A stretch of DNA of 64,000 bases from Flavobacteriaceae bacterium LYZ1037 (GTDB lineage: Bacteria > Bacteroidota > Bacteroidia > Flavobacteriales > Flavobacteriaceae), in contig QFWS01000003.1 in NCBI GenBank assembly GCA_003144015.1, forward strand, positions 124,001 to 188,000, given 5' to 3'. Shown in pieces: positions 7,924 through 17,739 of this stretch (position 1 is the first letter of the stretch; each line of letters opens with the position of its first letter). The position numbers were made by a program, and so were the translations under genes. Below the pieces are notes generated by a model that saw only the letters and a list, made by a program, of their open reading frames with translations, was not told the DNA's origin and did not search any database.

Positions 7924-10900
7924 ATGATTCATTTCTTCGGAAACCAAAACAGTAAAATATTTGCTGTTCAAGCAACAAAAGAATTATCAACCGAAACCAT
8001 ATCTAAATTAGTGTGGTTATTTGGCAACCAACCAAAAATAGAACAAGCATCTCTAGATGCTTTTTTTGTTGGACCTCGCGCTGCCATGATTACACCTTGG
8101 AGTACCAATGCTGTGGAAATCACGCAAAACATGGGTATTGAAGGTATTATCCGTATTGAAGAGTTTCAAGCAACTGATGAAGATTTCAAGGATTATGATC
8201 CTATGATTTCGGAAAAATACAACGGGTTACATCAAGATTCTTTCTCTATTGATATTAAGCCAGAAGCTATTTTAAATATTGATAATATTTCGGCTTACAA
8301 CCAACAAGAAGGACTCGCTTTAAATGATGAAGAAATAGCATACCTAGAAGGCGTTTCAAAAAAAATAGGCAGACCATTAACCGATTCAGAAGTTTTTGGT
8401 TTTTCGCAAGTAAATTCGGAGCATTGTCGCCATAAAATCTTCAATGGCACTTTTGTAATTGATGGTGAAGAAAAACCAAGCTCACTTTTTAAATTAATAA
8501 AAGAAACATCTAAACAACATCCAAACTCCATTGTTTCAGCATATAAAGATAACGTGGCTTTTGTAAAAGGCCCACGAGTAGAACAGTTTGCACCTAAAAC
8601 GGCTGACAAACCTGATTTTTACCAAATAAAAGAATTTGATTCTGTTATTTCACTTAAAGCAGAAACACACAATTTCCCAACAACGGTTGAGCCTTTTAAT
8701 GGAGCTGCAACAGGTTCAGGTGGTGAAATTCGCGATCGATTAGCAGGTGGAAAAGGCTCATTACCATTGGCTGGAACAGCTGTTTATATGACAGCCTATT
8801 CCCGATTGGAAGAAAAGAGATTTTGGGAAGAAAAAATGGAAGCACGTCCTTGGTTGTACCAAACACCAATGGATATTTTAATTAAAGCCTCTAATGGTGC
8901 TTCAGATTTTGGAAACAAATTTGGACAACCACTTATTTGTGGTTCTGTGCTAACATTTGAACACGAAGAAAACTCATCTTCAAGCATATCTGAAGCCAGA
9001 AAATTAGGATACGATAAAGTCATCATGCAAGCTGGTGGTATTGGCTACGGAAAAGCGGAACAAGCAATAAAAGATACACCAAAAGAAGGCGACAAAATAG
9101 TTATTCTTGGTGGAGAAAACTACCGAATTGGCATGGGTGGTGCAGCTGTTTCATCAGCAGATACGGGAGAGTTTGCTTCAGGAATTGAATTAAATGCTGT
9201 TCAGCGTTCCAACCCAGAAATGCAAAAACGTGCTGCAAATGCAGTTCGTGGTATGGTGGAAAGTGATGAAAATTTTATTATTTCTATTCACGATCATGGT
9301 GCTGGTGGTCACTTAAATTGTTTAAGTGAATTGGTTGAAGACACTGGAGGTAAAATTGATTTAGATAAATTACCTGTTGGAGATCCTACCCTTTCGGCTA
9401 AAGAAATTATTGGAAACGAGTCTCAAGAACGAATGGGATTAGTGATATCTGACAAACATATTGAAACCTTACAAAAAATTGCAGAACGTGAGCGTTCGCC
9501 AATGTACACGGTTGGCGATGTTACAGGTGATGACCGTTTTACGTTTGAATCTAAAACCACTGGCGAAAAACCTATGGATTTAGCCTTGGCAGATATGTTT
9601 GGAAGCTCTCCTAAAACCATCATGACAGATAATACGGTTGTCAGAAAATATAAGAATCCAAGATATAAATCGAAAAACGTACTCATCTATTTAGATCAAG
9701 TTTTACAGTTAGAAGCTGTGGCTTGTAAAGATTGGTTAACTAATAAAGTAGATCGTTGTGTTGGAGGAAAAGTAGCCAAGCAACAATGTGCTGGCCCCTT
9801 ACAATTGCCCTTGAATAACTGTGGCGTTATGGCTATGGATTATAAAGGAAAAGAAGGCATTGCAACATCTGTTGGTCATGCACCTATTTCAGGATTAATT
9901 TCACCAAAAGCTGGCAGTAGAAATGCCATTACAGAATCGCTTACCAATATTATTTGGGCGCCTTTAAAAGATGGATTAGAAAGTGTTTCATTGTCTGCCA
10001 ACTGGATGTGGCCTTGTAAAAATGAAGGTGAAGATGCACGGCTATATGAAGCTGTTGAAGCGGTTTCAGAATTTGCCATCGATTTAGGAATTAATGTTCC
10101 CACTGGAAAAGATTCACTTTCCATGAAGCAAAAATATCCAAATGAAGACGTTATTTCCCCTGGAACGGTTATTATTTCAGCTGCTGGAAACTGTAATGAT
10201 ATTACCAAAGTTGTAGAGCCTGTTTTTCAAAAAAATGCGGGAAACATCTATTATATCAACATTTCTCAAGATGATTTTAAATTAGGTGGAAGTTCATTCA
10301 ACCAAACCTTAAATGCCATTGGAAATGAAACGCCAGATGTAACAAATCCAGAATTTGTAAAATCCGTTTTTAATACCATTCAGGATTTAATTAAAGCTGA
10401 AAAAATTGTTGCAGGACATGATGTGGCTTCAGGTGGTTTAATTACAACACTTTTAGAAATGTGTTTTGCAGATGTAAATTTAGGAGCCGAATTAAATCTA
10501 ACGGACTTGGCTGAAACAGATTCTATCAAACTCTTTTTCTCTGAAAATACAGGAATTGTTTTTCAAGCAGCTGATGATTCAATTGAACAGATATTAACAG
10601 ACGCAAATATTGAATTCTTCAATATAGGAACCGTTCAAGAAAGTGATGTGTTAAGCATTATTAATGATGATGAAGTTTTCACATTAACCATTTCAAGACT
10701 ACGTGATGTTTGGTATAAAACATCCTTCCTATTGGATCAAAAACAAACGGCAAACGGTTTGGCACAAGACAGATTTGATAATTATAAAAACCAACCATTA
10801 GAATATATATTCCCTAAACATTTTATTGGGAAACTTCCTGCCATTCAGAACGCTAGTGAAGAATCTCGCCCAAAAGCCGCTATTCTACGTGAAAAAGGTT

Positions 10901-11616
10901 CAAACTCTGAACGCGAAATGGCTAACGCCATGTATTTAGCTGGATTTGATGTGAAGGATGTTCATATGACCGATTTAATTTCTGGTCGTGAAACACTTGA
11001 AGATATTCAATTTATTGGAGCTGTTGGTGGTTTTTCAAATTCAGATGTATTAGGTTCTGCTAAAGGTTGGGCAGGTGCTTTTAAATACAATGAAAAAGCC
11101 AACACAGCTTTAAAGAATTTCTTTAAACGTGAAGACACACTTTCTGTTGGTATTTGCAATGGCGCACAACTTTGGATGGAACTGGAATTGGTTAATCCAG
11201 ACCATGATACACATGGAAAATTAACGTATAATAATTCCAAAAAACACGAAAGTTCATTTACTTCTGTGGAAATCCAGAAGAACAATTCTGTTATGCTATC
11301 CAGTTTAGAAGGCTGCAAATTAGGTGTTTGGATATCTCATGGCGAAGGTAAATTTAGTCTACCTAACAAAGAGAAAGATTATAACATTGTTGCTAAATAT
11401 GGCTACGAAGGTTATCCTGCAAATCCTAATGGTTCAGATTTTAATACGGCTATGATGTGTGATAAAACAGGAAGACATTTAGTAACCATGCCGCATATTG
11501 AGCGCTCAACATTCCAATGGAACTGGGCAAATTATCCAGAAGGCCGAAAAGATGAAGTGTCTCCTTGGTTAGAAGCATTTGAAAATGCTAAAAAATGGAT
11601 TGAGAACAAAAAGTAA
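7924..11616 (+). CDS. purL: Phosphoribosylformylglycinamidine synthase (single-chain PurL)
   Basis: A 1230-residue large-type PurL, which makes FGAM from FGAR, glutamine and ATP in de novo purine synthesis. Domain order is an N-terminal PurS-like part, a linker, the two AIRS-like synthetase halves and a C-terminal class I glutamine amidotransferase. Visible motifs are the catalytic stretch FSQVNSEHCRHKIFNG, SLKAETHNFPTTVEPFNGAA and SIHDHGAGG. In the glutaminase domain there is the nucleophile Cys in VGICNGAQLW (C1078), with the later His/Glu in SHGEGKFS. The length matches the gamma-proteobacterial and Bacteroidota form rather than the split PurLQS. It has its own promoter and terminator, so it is monocistronic. 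Confidence 0.97.
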   Translation: MIHFFGNQNSKIFAVQATKELSTETISKLVWLFGNQPKIEQASLDAFFVGPRAAMITPWSTNAVEITQNMGIEGIIRIEEFQATDEDFKDYDPMISEKYNGLHQDSFSIDIKPEAILNIDNISAYNQQEGLALNDEEIAYLEGVSKKIGRPLTDSEVFGFSQVNSEHCRHKIFNGTFVIDGEEKPSSLFKLIKETSKQHPNSIVSAYKDNVAFVKGPRVEQFAPKTADKPDFYQIKEFDSVISLKAETHNFPTTVEPFNGAATGSGGEIRDRLAGGKGSLPLAGTAVYMTAYSRLEEKRFWEEKMEARPWLYQTPMDILIKASNGASDFGNKFGQPLICGSVLTFEHEENSSSSISEARKLGYDKVIMQAGGIGYGKAEQAIKDTPKEGDKIVILGGENYRIGMGGAAVSSADTGEFASGIELNAVQRSNPEMQKRAANAVRGMVESDENFIISIHDHGAGGHLNCLSELVEDTGGKIDLDKLPVGDPTLSAKEIIGNESQERMGLVISDKHIETLQKIAERERSPMYTVGDVTGDDRFTFESKTTGEKPMDLALADMFGSSPKTIMTDNTVVRKYKNPRYKSKNVLIYLDQVLQLEAVACKDWLTNKVDRCVGGKVAKQQCAGPLQLPLNNCGVMAMDYKGKEGIATSVGHAPISGLISPKAGSRNAITESLTNIIWAPLKDGLESVSLSANWMWPCKNEGEDARLYEAVEAVSEFAIDLGINVPTGKDSLSMKQKYPNEDVISPGTVIISAAGNCNDITKVVEPVFQKNAGNIYYINISQDDFKLGGSSFNQTLNAIGNETPDVTNPEFVKSVFNTIQDLIKAEKIVAGHDVASGGLITTLLEMCFADVNLGAELNLTDLAETDSIKLFFSENTGIVFQAADDSIEQILTDANIEFFNIGTVQESDVLSIINDDEVFTLTISRLRDVWYKTSFLLDQKQTANGLAQDRFDNYKNQPLEYIFPKHFIGKLPAIQNASEESRPKAAILREKGSNSEREMANAMYLAGFDVKDVHMTDLISGRETLEDIQFIGAVGGFSNSDVLGSAKGWAGAFKYNEKANTALKNFFKREDTLSVGICNGAQLWMELELVNPDHDTHGKLTYNNSKKHESSFTSVEIQKNNSVMLSSLEGCKLGVWISHGEGKFSLPNKEKDYNIVAKYGYEGYPANPNGSDFNTAMMCDKTGRHLVTMPHIERSTFQWNWANYPEGRKDEVSPWLEAFENAKKWIENKK

Positions 11617-11637
11617 CTCGTTAATTAATTATAAATC

Positions 11638-11669
11638 AAGGGACTTGAATAATTCAAGTCCCTTTTTTT
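11638..11669 (+). terminator. Terminator of purL
   Basis: A 12-bp perfect stem (AAGGGACTTGAA / TTCAAGTCCCTT) with a 3-nt loop and T tract. Confidence 0.9.
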
Positions 11670-11731
11670 ATACTGTCAATTTATTATCAGTTTTTTTTCC
11701 TATTTTGCAAGTCTTCAAACCTCATAGACAA

Positions 11732-13507
11732 ATGACAGAAATTACCAGACTTTTTGACTTTCCATATTATCAACTTGAAAAATATAATTTGGAAGCTGCA
11801 CTTGTTACCAAACAAAATGGTGAATGGGTAAAGACTTCTACCAAAGAATATCTAGAAAAGTCGAATGCAATGAGTCGTGCGCTTTTAAAATTAGGTATTC
11901 AAAAGAATGATAAAATTGCAGTGATTTCTTCTACAAATAGAACGGAATGGAATATCATGGATATAGGTATTCTTCAAATTGGAGCTCAGAATATACCTAT
12001 CTACCCAACGATTTGTGCTGAAGATTATGAATATGTTTTAAATCATAGCGAATCTATCTACTGTTTTGTTTCAGACGAAGAAGTTCTAAAGAAAGTACGT
12101 AAAGTACAATCAAATACAAAAATAAAAGATGTGTATTCTTTTAATCATATTGAAGGCTGTAAGCATTATTCAGAATTACTAGACCTTGGCAAAGATGAAA
12201 GTAATCAAAATGAGGTACAGGCTCGTAAAGATGCCGTTTCTCCATTAGATTTAGCAACAATCATTTATACTTCAGGAACAACAGGTAAGCCAAAAGGAGT
12301 CATGTTGTCTCATAATAATATTACAAGTAATGCTCTGGATGCTTCTCATCGATTACCAATAATGAGTCATAAAGAAAATAGAGTGTTAAGTTTTTTACCT
12401 ATTTGTCACGTTTTTGAACGTGTCCTTATTTATTTATATCAATATGCAGGTGCTACTATTTACTTTGCAGAAGGCATTGACAAGATTGGGGAAAATGCAA
12501 AAGAAATTAAACCGAACTTAATGAGCGTTGTTCCTAGACTTCTAGAAAAAGTCTATGATAAAATCATGGTTAAAGCCGAAGATTTAACAGGAATAAAAAA
12601 AGTGCTTTTCTTCTGGGCAGTGTCACTAGGTGAGCAATGGGAACCCTATGGTGAGAATGGTTGGTGGTTTGAATTTAAACTTAAAATTGCTAATAAGTTA
12701 ATCTTTAGCAAATGGCGTGAAGCCTTGGGAGGAGAATTACATACCATGGTCTCTGGTAGTGCTGCATTACAAACAAGATTAACTAGAGTGTTTTCGGCTG
12801 CAGGTATGCAGGTGATGCAAGGTTATGGACTTACAGAAACATCTCCAGTAGTTTCTGTTGAAATGTATAAAGACAACAACTTTAGAGTTGGTTCCGTTGG
12901 AAAACCAATTTTGAATGTTGAAGTTAAAATTGCAGAAGATGGAGAAATCTTAATTAAAGGACCAAACGTAATGATGGGTTATTATAAAGATCCAGAAAAA
13001 ACTGCAGAAGTAATGACCGGAGAATATTTTCACACAGGTGATAAAGGCGAAATTGATTCAGATGGTTTCTTAAAAATTACAGGTCGTAAAAAAGAAATGT
13101 TTAAAACCTCTGGCGGAAAATATGTTATTCCAACACTATTAGAAAATGAATTAAAACAATCCCCTTTTATTGAACAAGTTATGGTTGTTGGAGAAGGCGA
13201 AAAAATGCCAGCAGCATTAATTCAACCAAACTTTGAGTATATTCAAAATTGGATTGATAGAGAAGAAAAAAATATTGGAAAATCTGAAAAAGAAATAGCA
13301 AACTCTGATGAAATTATTAATATCATTCAAGACAAAATAAATACCTGCAATAAAAATTTTGGTAAATGGGAACAAATTAAACGCTTTGAGCTAACTCCTG
13401 ATGTTTGGTCAATAGATGGAGGCCACCTTACTCCTACTATGAAAATGAAGAGAAATGTTATAAAAGAAATCTACAAAGACCTCTACGAAAAAATATATCG
13501 CCCATAA
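11732..13507 (+). CDS. Long-chain fatty-acid CoA ligase (AMP-forming)
   Basis: A 591-residue ANL-superfamily enzyme that activates long-chain fatty acids to acyl-CoA through an acyl-adenylate. Visible motifs are the P-loop-like IIYTSGTTGKPKGVMLSH (about residue 177), GYGLTETSP (about 365), FHTGDKGEIDSDGFL and GRKKEMFKTSGGKYV (about 450). A TLTP-type catalytic lysine segment, LTPTMKMKR, is near the end. The start is ATG 11732: the longer frame from 11579 overlaps purL and crosses its terminator. A near-consensus TATTTTG at 11701-11707 may be the promoter. It stands directly before the marR-fadNAE operon and supplies its acyl-CoA substrates. Confidence 0.93.
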   Translation: MTEITRLFDFPYYQLEKYNLEAALVTKQNGEWVKTSTKEYLEKSNAMSRALLKLGIQKNDKIAVISSTNRTEWNIMDIGILQIGAQNIPIYPTICAEDYEYVLNHSESIYCFVSDEEVLKKVRKVQSNTKIKDVYSFNHIEGCKHYSELLDLGKDESNQNEVQARKDAVSPLDLATIIYTSGTTGKPKGVMLSHNNITSNALDASHRLPIMSHKENRVLSFLPICHVFERVLIYLYQYAGATIYFAEGIDKIGENAKEIKPNLMSVVPRLLEKVYDKIMVKAEDLTGIKKVLFFWAVSLGEQWEPYGENGWWFEFKLKIANKLIFSKWREALGGELHTMVSGSAALQTRLTRVFSAAGMQVMQGYGLTETSPVVSVEMYKDNNFRVGSVGKPILNVEVKIAEDGEILIKGPNVMMGYYKDPEKTAEVMTGEYFHTGDKGEIDSDGFLKITGRKKEMFKTSGGKYVIPTLLENELKQSPFIEQVMVVGEGEKMPAALIQPNFEYIQNWIDREEKNIGKSEKEIANSDEIINIIQDKINTCNKNFGKWEQIKRFELTPDVWSIDGGHLTPTMKMKRNVIKEIYKDLYEKIYRP

Positions 13508-13512
13508 ATTTC

Positions 13513-13544
13513 AAACTCCTTTTTTTATTTAAGGAGTTTTTTTT
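13513..13544 (+). terminator. Terminator of the acyl-CoA ligase gene
   Basis: AAACTCCTT pairs with AAGGAGTTT across a 9-nt loop, followed by T residues. It separates the ligase from the marR operon. Confidence 0.88.
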
Positions 13545-13569
13545 ATTCAATTCCATGTTAAATTTTTAC

Positions 13570-13595
13570 AATTTATTATGCGTGCATAATAAATT
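13570..13595. promoter_or_regulatory. Perfect 26-bp palindrome, candidate operator of the MarR regulator
   Basis: AATTTATTATGC, two bases (GT), then the exact reverse complement GCATAATAAATT. The core resembles the TTATGCATGCATAA type of site used by several MarR-family proteins. It sits immediately upstream of the -7 element at 13600-13607, covering the -33 region, so a bound dimer would block transcription of marR-fadNAE. Autoregulation is inferred. Confidence 0.8.
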
Positions 13596-13599
13596 TTCA

Positions 13600-13607
13600 T
13601 ATCTTTG
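13600..13607 (+). promoter_or_regulatory. -7 promoter element of the marR-fadNAE operon
   Basis: TATCTTTG fits TAnnTTTG, lies 19 bases before the marR ATG and 4 bases after the palindrome. Confidence 0.75.
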
Positions 13608-13626
13608 GTTTTCATAAACACTAAAT

Positions 13627-14091
13627 ATGAAGGATAAAACCATTGACTATGTATTACGAACTACCTGGTTAACAGTTCAAAAAATGTACAATGAAGAAGC
13701 TTCAAAATTCGAAAGCACTATGGCTACCGGATTTACTTTATTAAGCATAGACCCAGAAGAAGGAACTCCCTCTACCTCTCTTGGACCAAAAATGGGAATG
13801 GAAGCAACAAGTCTTTCAAGAATATTAAAAACGATGGAAACTCGAGGATTAATTGAAAGAAAGCCTAATCCTGAAGATGGACGAGGGGTTTTAATTTATT
13901 TAACAGATTTTGGGAGAGAGAAAAGAGGCTATTCTAGAGATCGGGTTTTAAAATTTAACGAAGCCATTAGAAAAAATGTACCATTAGAAAAATTAATCAC
14001 GTTTTATGAAGTAGCCGATACCATAAACGATTTAATTTCTAATAAGAAAATATATACCAACGAAGTAAACAACACAAATATTAATAGATAA
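13627..14091 (+). CDS. MarR-family transcriptional regulator, likely of fatty-acid degradation
   Basis: A 154-residue winged-helix protein of typical MarR length. The helix-turn-helix is around residues 58-80 (MGMEATSLSRILKTMETRGL). The beta-wing follows, with the conserved DGRGVLIYLTDFGRE (IERKPNPEDGRG region, about 80-100). It is the first gene of an operon continuing with fadN, fadA and fadE, 16 bases upstream of fadN. The perfect palindrome at 13570-13595 is the obvious binding site. By analogy with other regulators linked to beta-oxidation genes, the ligand may be an acyl-CoA, but this is inference from neighbours. Confidence 0.9.
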   Translation: MKDKTIDYVLRTTWLTVQKMYNEEASKFESTMATGFTLLSIDPEEGTPSTSLGPKMGMEATSLSRILKTMETRGLIERKPNPEDGRGVLIYLTDFGREKRGYSRDRVLKFNEAIRKNVPLEKLITFYEVADTINDLISNKKIYTNEVNNTNINR

Positions 14092-14107
14092 AATCGTTTA
14101 GAATAAA

Positions 14108-16516
14108 ATGAGTATAAGACGTATAAAAAAAATAGCAATTGTTGGTTCTGGAATTATGGGATCTGGTATTGCATGTCATTTCGCCAATATTGGTGTTGAT
14201 GTGTTATTATTGGACATCGTTCCAAGAGAACTAAATGACAACGAAAAAGCTAAAGGACTAACTTTAGAAGATAAAGCAGTTAGAAATAGAATTGTTAACG
14301 ATTCTTTAACGGCCTCATTAAAATCGAAACCTTCTCCTATATATCATCAATCCTTTGCTAGTAGAATTACTACTGGAAATCTAGAAGACGATATTTCCAA
14401 AGTAAAAGATGTCGATTGGATTATGGAAGTAGTTGTGGAACGTCTAGATATTAAAAAGCAAGTCTTTGAAAAACTTGAAAAACATAGAACGCCAGGAACT
14501 TTAATTACATCCAATACGTCTGGTATTCCTATCCATTTTATGAGTGAAGGAAGAAGCGATGATTTCCAGAAACATTTCTGTGGTACCCACTTTTTCAATC
14601 CAGCTCGATACTTAAAATTATTTGAAATTATTCCTGGACCAAAAACAGATCCTTCTGTTCTAGAGTTTTTAAATGAATACGGTGAAAAATTCTTAGGAAA
14701 AACATCTGTTGTTGCTAAAGACACTCCTGCATTTATAGGAAACAGAGTTGGTATTTTTAGCATACAAAGTTTATTTCATGCCGTTAAAGATTTAGATTTA
14801 ACTATCGAAGAAGTAGATAAATTATCTGGACCAGTAATTGGTCGTCCAAAATCGGCAACCTTCCGTACAGTAGATGTTGTAGGTTTAGATACTTTAGTTC
14901 ACGTGGCAAATGGTATTAGAGAAAACTGTCCTAAAGATGAACGTTTAGAGTTATTTGAATTACCAGATTTCATCAACACCATGATGGAAAACAAATGGTT
15001 AGGAAGTAAAACTGGACAAGGTTTTTATAAAAAAGTTAGAAAAGAAGATGGATCTTCAGAAATTCTTTCTCTAGACTTAAACACCTTAGAATACCGTTCT
15101 GCAAAACGTGCAAAATTCGCAACTTTAGAAATGACTAAAACTATTGATAAAGTAGTAGATCGTTTTAAAGTATTAGTAAAAGGAAAAGATAAAGCTGGTG
15201 ATTTTTATAGAAAAAGCTTCACAGCATTATTTGCTTACGTTTCAAACAGAATTCCGGAAATTTCAGATGAGCTTTACAAGATTGATGATGCCATGAAAGC
15301 TGGTTTTGGGTGGGAACACGGACCTTTTCAAATTTGGGATGCTATTGGTGTAGAAAAAGGAATCGAATTAATGAAGGCTGAAGGTTTAGAGCCTGCTGCT
15401 TGGGTAAATGATATGATTGCTTCTGGTAATACATCTTTTTACTCTGTTAAAGAAGGAGCTTCATACTTTTATGACATTCCTTCTAAAAAACAAACTAAAA
15501 TACCTGGACAAGATAGTTTTATCATCCTTGATAATATTAGAAAAACAAACGAGGTATTTAAAAACTCTGGTGTTGTTGTTGAAGATTTAGGAGACGGAAT
15601 CCTTAACCTAGAATTCCAATCTAAAATGAACACGATTGGAGGCGACGTTTTAGCAGGATTAAACAAAGCTATTGATATAGCCGAAAAAGATTTTGCTGGT
15701 TTAGTTGTTGGTAACCAAGCTGCCAACTTCTCTGTTGGTGCAAACATCGGAATGATTTTCATGATGGCTGCAGAACAAGAGTACGACGAACTTAACATGG
15801 CTATTAAATACTTCCAAGATTCTATGATGCGTATGCGTTATTCTTCCATCCCAACTATCTCTGCTCCTCACGGAATGGCTTTAGGTGGTGGTTGTGAAAT
15901 TTCTTTACACGCAGATAAAATTGTTGCAGCAGCCGAAACATACATGGGACTTGTAGAATTTGGTGTTGGTGTTATTCCTGGTGGTGGTGGCTCTAAAGAA
16001 ATGGCTTTAAGAGCACAAGATCTTTTCGAAAAAGGCGATGTGCAATTAAATATCTTACAGGAACATTTCTTAACTATTGGTATGGCAAAAGTATCTACTT
16101 CTGCTTATGAAGCATTTGATCTAAACCTAATGCAAAAAGGAAAAGATGTAGTTGTAGTAAACAAAGACCGACAAATTGCAGTTGCAAAACAACACGCTTT
16201 GTTAATGGCAAATTCTGGTTACACGCAACCTGTAAAACGAAACGACATACTAGTCCTTGGTAAACAAGCATTAGGTATGTTTTTAGTAGGAACAGACGCG
16301 ATGCAAGACTCTAATTACATTTCAGAACATGATATGAAAATTGCTAATAAATTAGCTTACGTTATGGCTGGTGGTGATTTATCGGAACCAACTCGAGTAA
16401 CAGAACAATATTTATTGGATTTAGAGCGTGAAGCTTTCTTAAGTTTATGTACAGAACGTAAAACTTTAGAGCGTATTCAACACATGTTAACCAAAGGAAA
16501 ACCTTTAAGAAACTAA
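14108..16516 (+). CDS. fadN: 3-hydroxyacyl-CoA dehydrogenase / enoyl-CoA hydratase (FadN type)
   Basis: An 802-residue bifunctional beta-oxidation enzyme. The N-terminal NAD-binding fold shows IAIVGSGIMGSGIA (residues 9-22). The 3-hydroxyacyl-CoA dehydrogenase domains run to about residue 430 (HFFNPARYLKLFEIIPG; the GRPKSATFRTVDVVGLDT region). The crotonase fold follows in the C-terminal third: ANFSVGANIG (about residue 538) and GMALGGGCEISLHAD (about 588). This dehydrogenase-first order is that of Bacillus FadN, the reverse of E. coli FadB/FadJ. Together the domains hydrate enoyl-CoA and oxidise 3-hydroxyacyl-CoA. The gene is followed after 5 bases by the thiolase. Confidence 0.93.
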   Translation: MSIRRIKKIAIVGSGIMGSGIACHFANIGVDVLLLDIVPRELNDNEKAKGLTLEDKAVRNRIVNDSLTASLKSKPSPIYHQSFASRITTGNLEDDISKVKDVDWIMEVVVERLDIKKQVFEKLEKHRTPGTLITSNTSGIPIHFMSEGRSDDFQKHFCGTHFFNPARYLKLFEIIPGPKTDPSVLEFLNEYGEKFLGKTSVVAKDTPAFIGNRVGIFSIQSLFHAVKDLDLTIEEVDKLSGPVIGRPKSATFRTVDVVGLDTLVHVANGIRENCPKDERLELFELPDFINTMMENKWLGSKTGQGFYKKVRKEDGSSEILSLDLNTLEYRSAKRAKFATLEMTKTIDKVVDRFKVLVKGKDKAGDFYRKSFTALFAYVSNRIPEISDELYKIDDAMKAGFGWEHGPFQIWDAIGVEKGIELMKAEGLEPAAWVNDMIASGNTSFYSVKEGASYFYDIPSKKQTKIPGQDSFIILDNIRKTNEVFKNSGVVVEDLGDGILNLEFQSKMNTIGGDVLAGLNKAIDIAEKDFAGLVVGNQAANFSVGANIGMIFMMAAEQEYDELNMAIKYFQDSMMRMRYSSIPTISAPHGMALGGGCEISLHADKIVAAAETYMGLVEFGVGVIPGGGGSKEMALRAQDLFEKGDVQLNILQEHFLTIGMAKVSTSAYEAFDLNLMQKGKDVVVVNKDRQIAVAKQHALLMANSGYTQPVKRNDILVLGKQALGMFLVGTDAMQDSNYISEHDMKIANKLAYVMAGGDLSEPTRVTEQYLLDLEREAFLSLCTERKTLERIQHMLTKGKPLRN

Positions 16517-16521
16517 AAAAA

Positions 16522-17712
16522 ATGAAACAAGCATATATAGTAAAAGCATATAGAACAGCTGTAGGAAAAGCACCTAAAGGCGTTTTTAGATTCAAACGTA
16601 CAGATGAATTAGCTGCTGAAACCATTCAGCACATGATGAAAGAACTTCCTAATTTAGACAAAAAACGTATAGACGACGTTATTGTTGGTAACGCCATGCC
16701 AGAAGGTTCACAAGGATTAAATATGGCACGATTTATTTCATTAATTGGATTAGATAGTGTAGATGTTCCTGGTGTAACGGTAAATCGTTTTTGTGCTTCA
16801 GGAATTGAAACCATTGGAATCGCAACTGCAAAAATCCAAGCAGGAATGGCAGATTGTATCATTGCTGGTGGTGCAGAAAGTATGAGTAGCGTACCAATGA
16901 CAGGGTTTAAACCAGAACTAAATTACGACACCGTAAAAGCTGGTCATGAAGATTATTATTGGGGCATGGGAAATACTGCAGAAGCTGTTGCAAAACAATT
17001 CAACGTATCTCGTAAAGACCAAGATGAGTTTGCATACAACTCACACATGAAAGCATTAAGGGCGCAAGCTGAAAATCGTTTTCAAGATCAAATTGTTCCA
17101 ATTGAAGTAGAACAAACTTATATAGATGCTAACGGAAAAAAAGCAACAAAATCTTATACTGTAACTAAAGATGAAGGACCACGTGAAGGAACTAGCAAAG
17201 AAGCTTTAGCTAAACTTAGAGCAGTATTTGCTGCTGGAGGAAGCGTTACTGCTGGTAATTCGTCTCAAATGAGTGATGGAGCTGCTTTTGTGATGATCAT
17301 GAGCGAAGAGATGGTTAAAGAATTAAACCTTGAACCTATTGCTCGTTTAGTAAACTATGCTGCTGCAGGTGTGGAACCTCGAATCATGGGAATAGGTCCT
17401 GTAAAAGCAATCCCTAAAGCCTTAAAACAAGCAGGTTTAAAACAAGACGATTTAGCACTTATTGAATTAAACGAAGCATTCGCTTCTCAATCTTTAGCTG
17501 TTATTCGCGAATTAAACTTAAATCCAGACATCATTAATGTTAATGGTGGTGCTATTGCACTAGGTCATCCACTTGGTTGTACTGGAGCAAAATTATCTGT
17601 CCAGTTATTTGATGAAATGCGTAAACAAAACATGGTAGGCAAATATGGCGCAGTAACGATGTGTGTTGGAACTGGTCAAGGTGCTTGTGGCATATTTGAA
17701 TTTTTAAAATAA
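16522..17712 (+). CDS. fadA: Acetyl-CoA C-acyltransferase (beta-ketothiolase)
   Basis: A 396-residue thiolase. The acyl-accepting Cys is C91 in VTVNRFCASGIET. The C-terminal catalytic His is in NGGAIALGHPLGCTGA (about residue 351), and the second catalytic Cys is C381 in CVGTGQGACGIFE. It cleaves 3-ketoacyl-CoA with CoA to give acetyl-CoA and a shortened acyl-CoA, the last step of each beta-oxidation round. The gene lies 5 bases after fadN and 27 bases before the acyl-CoA dehydrogenase, in the same order as the Bacillus fadNAE operon. A biosynthetic acetyl-CoA acetyltransferase role is less likely given the neighbours. Confidence 0.93.
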   Translation: MKQAYIVKAYRTAVGKAPKGVFRFKRTDELAAETIQHMMKELPNLDKKRIDDVIVGNAMPEGSQGLNMARFISLIGLDSVDVPGVTVNRFCASGIETIGIATAKIQAGMADCIIAGGAESMSSVPMTGFKPELNYDTVKAGHEDYYWGMGNTAEAVAKQFNVSRKDQDEFAYNSHMKALRAQAENRFQDQIVPIEVEQTYIDANGKKATKSYTVTKDEGPREGTSKEALAKLRAVFAAGGSVTAGNSSQMSDGAAFVMIMSEEMVKELNLEPIARLVNYAAAGVEPRIMGIGPVKAIPKALKQAGLKQDDLALIELNEAFASQSLAVIRELNLNPDIINVNGGAIALGHPLGCTGAKLSVQLFDEMRKQNMVGKYGAVTMCVGTGQGACGIFEFLK

Positions 17713-17739
17713 TACTAAATACTTAACACAATTATAAAA

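Noticed and set aside
11579-11731. Long N-terminus of the acyl-CoA ligase
   Set aside because: It overlaps purL and spans the purL terminator; the ATG at 11732 gives the normal protein.
13405-13617. Small plus-strand frame of 70 codons
   Set aside because: It mostly shadows the end of the acyl-CoA ligase gene in another frame and runs through its terminator.
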